Origin: an uncultured Bacteroidales bacterium
GTDB lineage: Bacteria; Bacteroidota; Bacteroidia; Bacteroidales; Paludibacteraceae
Assembly (NCBI GenBank): GCA_902799875.1
Contig: CADCCH010000007.1
Coordinates: forward strand, 1 to 64,000
Length of the DNA: 64,000 bases
Direction of reading: 5' to 3'
A program made the translations under genes and the position numbers. This document shows, in pieces, positions 60,501 through 64,000 of the stretch. A model generated the notes under the pieces. It made no database searches. It was not told the DNA's origin and worked only from the letters and a program-made list of their open reading frames with translations. The first letter of the stretch is position 1. Each line of letters starts with the position of its first letter.

Positions 60501-63034
60501 TCGTAAACTTCACCGTATTTCTTAAGCGTACCGGTTACAACTACTTCGTCACCAAGTTCCAAATCTTCTTTAGCAGAGAATGCCTCTTTGCCGAGAGCAG
60601 TTGCTGCATTACCAATCAAACCACTATAAACTTCTAATTGGTTAGATGTTGTACCATCAGCAGAAATCCAATAGGTAATAGAATGATATGTATTATTATA
60701 ACTATCAATCTGGCTGATGATACCTGCTACATATTGGTTTGCTATACCAGACTCATTCTCATCAATAACAGCCTTAGCAGCCGTAATGTCGTACGGATCA
60801 AGCCATTTAGCGAAGAGCGTAGTATTCTCTGAAATTGCTGCACCAGGAACAGCTGCAACTGTCTTCTCAGAATCAGTAAACCAACCGCCGAAGTTCTTTC
60901 CAGCCTTTGTGGTCGTCGGCAGCGGATTCGGAAGAGCACTTACACTAACAGGATCAATAGCCTCACCACCATCTACATTATACGTCAACGTTACTAACGA
61001 CGAAGCAATATTCAACGTATAGGAAGCGCTATTCGCTTTGTAAGTCTCATTTCCTGCAAAAGTAGCAGTAATAGTTGTCGAGCCTGCAACGTTCAGTGTA
61101 ATTTCATATACACTTGCATCAGCAAACGAAGCTTTCGTCGGATCGCTACTGCTGTAAGCAACCGTCACACCATTCGTATTCTCCAGCGTCGGGAAAGTAT
61201 TTGTACCTTCGAGAGAAGCATCATAACTCTCTGCGCTCCATGCAAGACGAGCAATTGGCTTATACGCTTCGATGGTGTTGTTGTAATCAAACTCGTAGGT
61301 AGAATTATATTTCTTAAGAGTACCCTTTACAGTTACATCGTCACCTACTGCAAGGTCATCTTTCGAAGCAAACGCAGACTTAACTACACCTGCCAAACCG
61401 CTATATACTTGCAGTTGGTTAGTGGTAGTACCATCATCCGAGATCCAATAAGTAATCGAATGATAATTGCTTTGATAAGAATCAATTTGACTGATGATAC
61501 CGGCTACGAACTTGTTGGTAAGATCACCACCTGCATCAATAGCGGCACGAGCCTGAGCAACCGTCATAACAGTTGCTTTCGTGAAGGTTTGTGTTGCTAC
61601 ACCACTTACATCGCTACCTTTAACAGCAATTGCCTTAACGGTAGTTGTGCCATCAGCATCTACTGTAAACGGAGCGGTATACTCTGCCGAACTCGTTGTC
61701 GGATCAACACCATTCGTAGTGTAATAAATATGGTCTGCATCTGCTTGAGTAATAGTTACCGTTGTAGATGTCAAGAAGTTGTCTGCGCCGGAAATAGTCG
61801 GTTTTGCGACTGAGGTAGTTGAGGATGTATAATAAATCTTAATAGGATCTACATTAGATGCTCCGGTACTATTACATTTAATAGCGAAGAAGCCTTTACC
61901 CGCTGCAAATGTGTAAGTAGTCACACTACCAGAAGTGCTTCCGGTAACCGCTCCGGAAGTCGGATTCTCTGTTGTTCCAGCATAAACTACCAAGTTATTA
62001 GCCTTACCAGATACTTTTGTAATCTCAATCTTGGCAATTTCACCGAGGTCTGTCTTGTTATAAAGAAGTCCATTCGTCTTTTGGAATTGAATTCCGCCAC
62101 CACTTTGATAAACTTTTGCAGTCGTAAACGTTATACCGCTTTTCTCATGGTCACCAGCATTATCGTCATAACTCGAAGTAGTAAAATCGCCCTTTACAAT
62201 TTCCAAAATGGAGCCTGAGAAAGGTACGACTTTTGTATAAGTAGCCGTTGCAACAGCACTATTGTCATAGCCTGCCTTTACAGCCATCGCCTTCAAAGTT
62301 GTTGTCTCTGAGAAGTTCAAAGCAGAAGAATATACGCTAGAAGATGTTGTAGGATCATTCCCATCGGTAGTGTAATAAATTGTTACACCTTCCGTTGCGC
62401 TTGCAATCTCGACATCAATATCATCCGTGAATGTTTCTCCATCTTCCGGATCAAATGTCGGAGTTGCGCAAGTCGGAATTGCTGGAGCAACATACTCTTT
62501 ATAGAATTTAGCACTCTTGAATTCTACTTTTTTGTTACTGCTACCAATAGTGAGGTAATAAGTAATACGATAATAACAATCTTCCCAAGCATCATCGCCA
62601 TCAGGATGATTAACCGTTACTGTACTACTAGCCGCAAAAGTAGGATTGCAAGTTGATACTATATTGGCAAAAGCTGCATCAGTAGCCACTTCTACTTTCA
62701 TAGAGTTAACTGTTACAGAAGAAGCTGCACCGTGCTCGATCTCAATCTTAAGAATATTACCGGCAACGGCTCCTTTGCTATACATAGAACGACCTGTGTT
62801 CGAAAGATTTTTGCCGCCAATTCCCCAAGGATTCAGTGTCGTGTTACCCATAACATTCCAAGTGATACCGTTGTCAACGATATCGATTGCAGTAGCGTAA
62901 GCACTAGAGCCAGAAGCTGTACTAGTAACACTACCATCAAGCGTATAGACTAAGTCATAGTCCACCGCCCACACATTCCCCACAGAAATCATCATCACCA
63001 TCAGCAGGGAGAGAAATAGTTTTAGTTTTCTCAT
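57533..63034 (-). CDS. Giant repetitive secreted protein with type IX-like tail
   Basis: The 1833-residue product has a signal peptide (ISVGNVWA) and mosaic beta domains. Chitobiase-C-terminal-like repeats (YYTTDGNDPTTSSSVYS) lie near 193-265 and 411-488. Two near-identical segments (FVAGIISQIDSY..YHSITYWIS) near 488-591 and 748-855 fit OB-fold/DUF5689. A Listeria-Bacteroides-type repeat (FGGWFTDSEKT) is near 683-748. Ig-like repeats follow. A duplicated block (DGIRLYQ...RLEIASIKV.YTG) sits near 945-1088 and 1168-1315. The tail NGQMYILRGEKMYDVTGKLVK matches two other products here. Probably a surface or extracellular adhesin/scaffold. Confidence 0.85.
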   Translation of the reverse strand: MRKLKLFLSLLMVMMISVGNVWAVDYDLVYTLDGSVTSTASGSSAYATAIDIVDNGITWNVMGNTTLNPWGIGGKNLSNTGRSMYSKGAVAGNILKIEIEHGAASSVTVNSMKVEVATDAAFANIVSTCNPTFAASSTVTVNHPDGDDAWEDCYYRITYYLTIGSSNKKVEFKSAKFYKEYVAPAIPTCATPTFDPEDGETFTDDIDVEIASATEGVTIYYTTDGNDPTTSSSVYSSALNFSETTTLKAMAVKAGYDNSAVATATYTKVVPFSGSILEIVKGDFTTSSYDDNAGDHEKSGITFTTAKVYQSGGGIQFQKTNGLLYNKTDLGEIAKIEITKVSGKANNLVVYAGTTENPTSGAVTGSTSGSVTTYTFAAGKGFFAIKCNSTGASNVDPIKIYYTSSTTSVAKPTISGADNFLTSTTVTITQADADHIYYTTNGVDPTTSSAEYTAPFTVDADGTTTVKAIAVKGSDVSGVATQTFTKATVMTVAQARAAIDAGGDLTNKFVAGIISQIDSYQSNYHSITYWISDDGTTTNQLQVYSGLAGVVKSAFASKDDLAVGDDVTVKGTLKKYNSTYEFDYNNTIEAYKPIARLAWSAESYDASLEGTNTFPTLENTNGVTVAYSSSDPTKASFADASVYEITLNVAGSTTITATFAGNETYKANSASYTLNIASSLVTLTYNVDGGEAIDPVSVSALPNPLPTTTKAGKNFGGWFTDSEKTVAAVPGAAISENTTLFAKWLDPYDITAAKAVIDENESGIANQYVAGIISQIDSYNNTYHSITYWISADGTTSNQLEVYSGLIGNAATALGKEAFSAKEDLELGDEVVVTGTLKKYGEVYEFDKNNTIYTFSRKASAGLEYAVTAVEKVVGDAAFINPLTNPNSVDVTYETSDDQVAEVANDGTVTINGEGSATISATFAGNGTYKAAQVSYTLTVSATVDTRHIANSPATFTTTNGNLAPADIAYASYQGGSSTAPAIYNDGIRLYQIGGSNDFGGFITLTAKAGCTIDEVQITTTSKYATTVAYSKDDNENLLKSESVAKSGSYTTGTGLNVSSVNILNLGTGSDGRLEIASIKVYYTGEPATIDHYELGGTYQTAFMQDEEFNHTGLIVYAAYDALGENKVDITSMCTFSEPDMSTTGEKTIEITYNEAVVISYTINVAADSRKVANSPAAFTTVSGDMTPNDISFASYQGEAGTAPANYNDGIRLYQAPSADKIGGYITLKAKKGCTIDQVKITTTNTYATTVAYSVDGNENLLGSESVAKSSDYSTPSGLNVESVNIVNKGTGSSGRLEIASIKVWYTGDPLAVDHYFLGGTYETTFEQNGTFDYTGLEVYASYDAGETITEPVEDFTVQADLSTAGDTKAEVYLNEVKIAEYDITVTAGKENPALAYNPASAIITAGDAWSAPTLSNTFSVSPITYSSDKESVATVDENGVITLAGGYGTAVITAHFDETAAYIESEATYTITVNKPAPTPTSTVYRKVTATADITDGEYLIVYEGDATHDAVVFDGSLDNVDQAMKALAVEIENDEIAGNTELDAAVFTIDVTAGSLQSASGLYIGREANSNGMDKSTTEAYVNTFAITDGEAVITGSAGPALRYNYASDQLRFRYYKSGQQAIQLYKKVVVEPEPQYTEVRTGLTAGWYYTMCLDKAVTAVKAGSIWKVLSKAANGNDVILEEVIGTLDAGRPYIFRAAASTLEVAYTGDAVLAPLTEGNNGLVGSFSQVKIAQSENNYIIYNNALYFVNTDNVYVGANRAYLDMTDVPNYVPSTPAPGRRRVTMTVYNEQTATGMDALNATDAPVKMMINGQMYILRGEKMYDVTGKLVK

Positions 63035-63045
63035 AATGTTAAAAT

Positions 63046-63086
63046 TTTTAAAGTTAAACAAAAAGTTAATTATATTAGTTTGATTT
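63046..63086 (-). repeat. 41-base direct repeat, copy A (leader of giant gene)
   Basis: Identical to 63718-63758. On the minus strand it ends about 12 bases before the gene's ATG, so it is the mRNA leader. Confidence 0.85.
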
Positions 63087-63126
63087 TGTATTTGTTTCAT
63101 TACAAAACTCTTTGGAGGCCATAGGG

Positions 63127-63407
63127 TTATTTCAGTTCCAATGCAATTTCAATATTCTCGACTCCTGTATTTTCAGCTTGTTGCTTAGGTTCACGCCGTG
63201 TATCCCAAAGATCGTCAATATGAATTTCTTTCTCTAAAACCCTATATACAATCTTGTTATAAGAGTAGGATACTTTTTTATTAAAGCGACTACACTCTTC
63301 AATTCATTGTTGAATTTAATTGCAGATTCGCGTCCAAATTCATCCTTTAGATATTGCACAATAGCCACTCGAGCCATTTTTGCACTTTGAGCCCAAATGA
63401 TTTTCAT
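63127..63407 (-). pseudogene. RelE/ParE-type toxin, broken
   Basis: The ATG at 63407 overlaps the antitoxin stop (ATGA). The first frame reads MKIIWAQSAKMARVAIVQYLKDEFG..SVVALIKKYP and stops at 63234. The C-terminal half (YSYNKIVYRVLEKEIHIDDLWDTRREPKQQ), typical of RelE/ParE toxins, lies in another frame and ends at 63127. The strands usually found between them (EPLL...YR..V) are missing. The gene has therefore lost an internal piece and its frame. Confidence 0.75.
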
Positions 63408-63706
63408 GCCGCTTCTGCCACTTCCAAATCGTTTAACATCGCATCCACTTCCGCATCAACCTCTTCTTCTGTATAGAATTGACCAGCAGCTATTTCCTTT
63501 TCTGCATTTTCTACTCGGGCGATCAATTCCTCACGCGTGTAGGGGCGGGTTTCCTCTTCCGACTGCATTAAATGCGCAGCAAGCCACAGACGATTTTTTG
63601 CATCCAACGTCGCCTGCAAATAACCTAATAATTTATTTAAATCAACAGAAACAAAATGCTCAGCGATTTCTGCCTTTGATATTGATTGCTTTTGTGCTGC
63701 ACTCAT
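63404..63706 (-). CDS. Type II antitoxin
   Basis: The 100-residue acidic helical protein ends with a Glu/Asp-rich segment (FYTEEEVDAEVDAMLNDLEVAEAA), and its stop overlaps the toxin ATG by 4 bases. This layout is typical of Bacteroidota antitoxins for RelE/ParE toxins. The start at ATG 63706 follows a leader with the 41-base repeat. With the toxin broken it may be an orphan. Confidence 0.75.
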   Translation of the reverse strand: MSAAQKQSISKAEIAEHFVSVDLNKLLGYLQATLDAKNRLWLAAHLMQSEEETRPYTREELIARVENAEKEIAAGQFYTEEEVDAEVDAMLNDLEVAEAA

Positions 63707-63717
63707 AATGTTTGAGA

Positions 63718-63758
63718 TTTTAAAGTTAAACAAAAAGTTAATTATATTAGTTTGATTT
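63718..63758 (-). repeat. 41-base direct repeat, copy B (leader of antitoxin)
   Basis: TTTTAAAGTTAAACAAAAAG and the following 21 bases are identical to copy A at 63046. Each copy precedes a minus-strand ATG by about 12 bases. Confidence 0.85.
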
Positions 63759-63796
63759 GTTGCGAATCTTAATAATCGTATACTTTTTAACGAAAA

Positions 63797-63825
63797 GAAA
63801 CAAAACCGTATAATGGTTCTGTTTC
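63797..63825 (-). terminator. Terminator of gene entering from right edge
   Basis: On the minus strand GAAACAGAACC pairs with GGTTTTGTTTC and is followed by TTTTCG. It lies just after a stop codon at 63827. Confidence 0.65.
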
Positions 63826-63826
63826 C

Positions 63827-64000
63827 TTATTGCGCATACTTCCCACCCACGGACGTCAGTCCGGTAGTATAGTATTGATATGTCGCTGTTTGATTCATCA
63901 TAACGTAGTGTCTTTCGCGTTCAGCAAGAAGATTGCTAAGGTCAATACCACTCTGCTAAATTGACGGGCAACTTCTGCCTCCGCTCCCCCCACAAAATCT
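63827..64000 (-). other. Probable 3' end of a gene cut by the window edge
   Basis: On the minus strand a frame ending at 63827 gives LLAERERHYVMMNQTATYQYY and more, with no obvious family. It opens only at about 63958. Further right another frame (GGAEAEVARQFSR) looks coding. The two could be one gene with a frameshift near 63955, or only one may be real. Too little is visible to name it. Confidence 0.3.

Noticed and set aside
63046..63758. Composite transposon bounded by the 41-base repeats
   Set aside because: No transposase lies between them and the repeats are leaders placed at fixed distance from start codons.

Overview
The window reads as a Bacteroidales (Bacteroidota) chromosome. It has a SusC/SusD pair, many exported proteins starting MKK- with '...AQ' signal-peptide ends, several proteins with type IX-like C-terminal tails, and promoters of the Bacteroidota form TTTG-N20-TANNTTTG. 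I located sixteen such promoters with exactly 20 bases between the boxes. I cannot name the genus. There is no rRNA, no CRISPR array and no intact insertion sequence.

Layout. 0-1 kb: a GGGtGRT-family gene broken near its 3' end. 1-5.8 kb: exported proteins of unknown function, including two tandem paralogues. 6-10.3 kb: an AraC-type regulator with a membrane domain, a lipoprotein, tyrS and a membrane protein. 10.3-11.5 kb: a 730-bp gene-free stretch that looks like a structured RNA locus, then a YoeB toxin-antitoxin pair. 11.8-16 kb: two large secreted proteins, each followed by a tiny MK-x-x-Y-x-x-P peptide gene. 16.2-23 kb: an AAA/DUF4143 ATPase, tRNA-Gln and housekeeping genes (rplY, pth, S4 protein, DUF4924, nth, recA, a FAD oxidoreductase). 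23.2-32.8 kb: a pectin utilization locus (GH28, PL1, SusD, SusC). 33-38 kb: topB coupled to a Wzc-like protein and a polysaccharide export lipoprotein. 38-42.8 kb: a sigma-54 activator, LptE, two OmpA-family proteins and tRNA-Met. 43-47.8 kb: pta-ackA-GH13 amylase-UbiA prenyltransferase. 47.8-53.4 kb (minus strand): small membrane protein-parC-maf, and coiled-coil protein-upp-dprA. 53.5-55.8 kb: a 3'-5' exonuclease and an alkaline phosphatase. 56-57.3 kb: two DUF4160-DUF2442 modules and a third tiny peptide gene. 57.5-63 kb: one 1833-residue repetitive secreted protein. 63.1-63.7 kb: an antitoxin with a broken toxin.

How it works together. SusC/SusD with PL1 and GH28 would bind, import and cut pectin. 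pta-ackA makes acetate and ATP. The rplY-pth-S4 cluster serves translation. The polysaccharide export pair forms a cell-envelope export path.

Main unusual points: (1) the structured RNA locus at 10.39-10.77 kb, with a long-range pseudoknot, a 34-nt alternating purine-pyrimidine tract and two terminators sharing a swappable stem; (2) an extended -33 box, TTTGCRTATGTC, recurring at many promoters; (3) short word-like repeats invading coding regions in frame; (4) several conserved genes (GGGtGRT, parC, a toxin, a DUF4160 gene) that lack short internal pieces, which may be decay or assembly error; (5) the family of tiny peptide genes next to secreted proteins.
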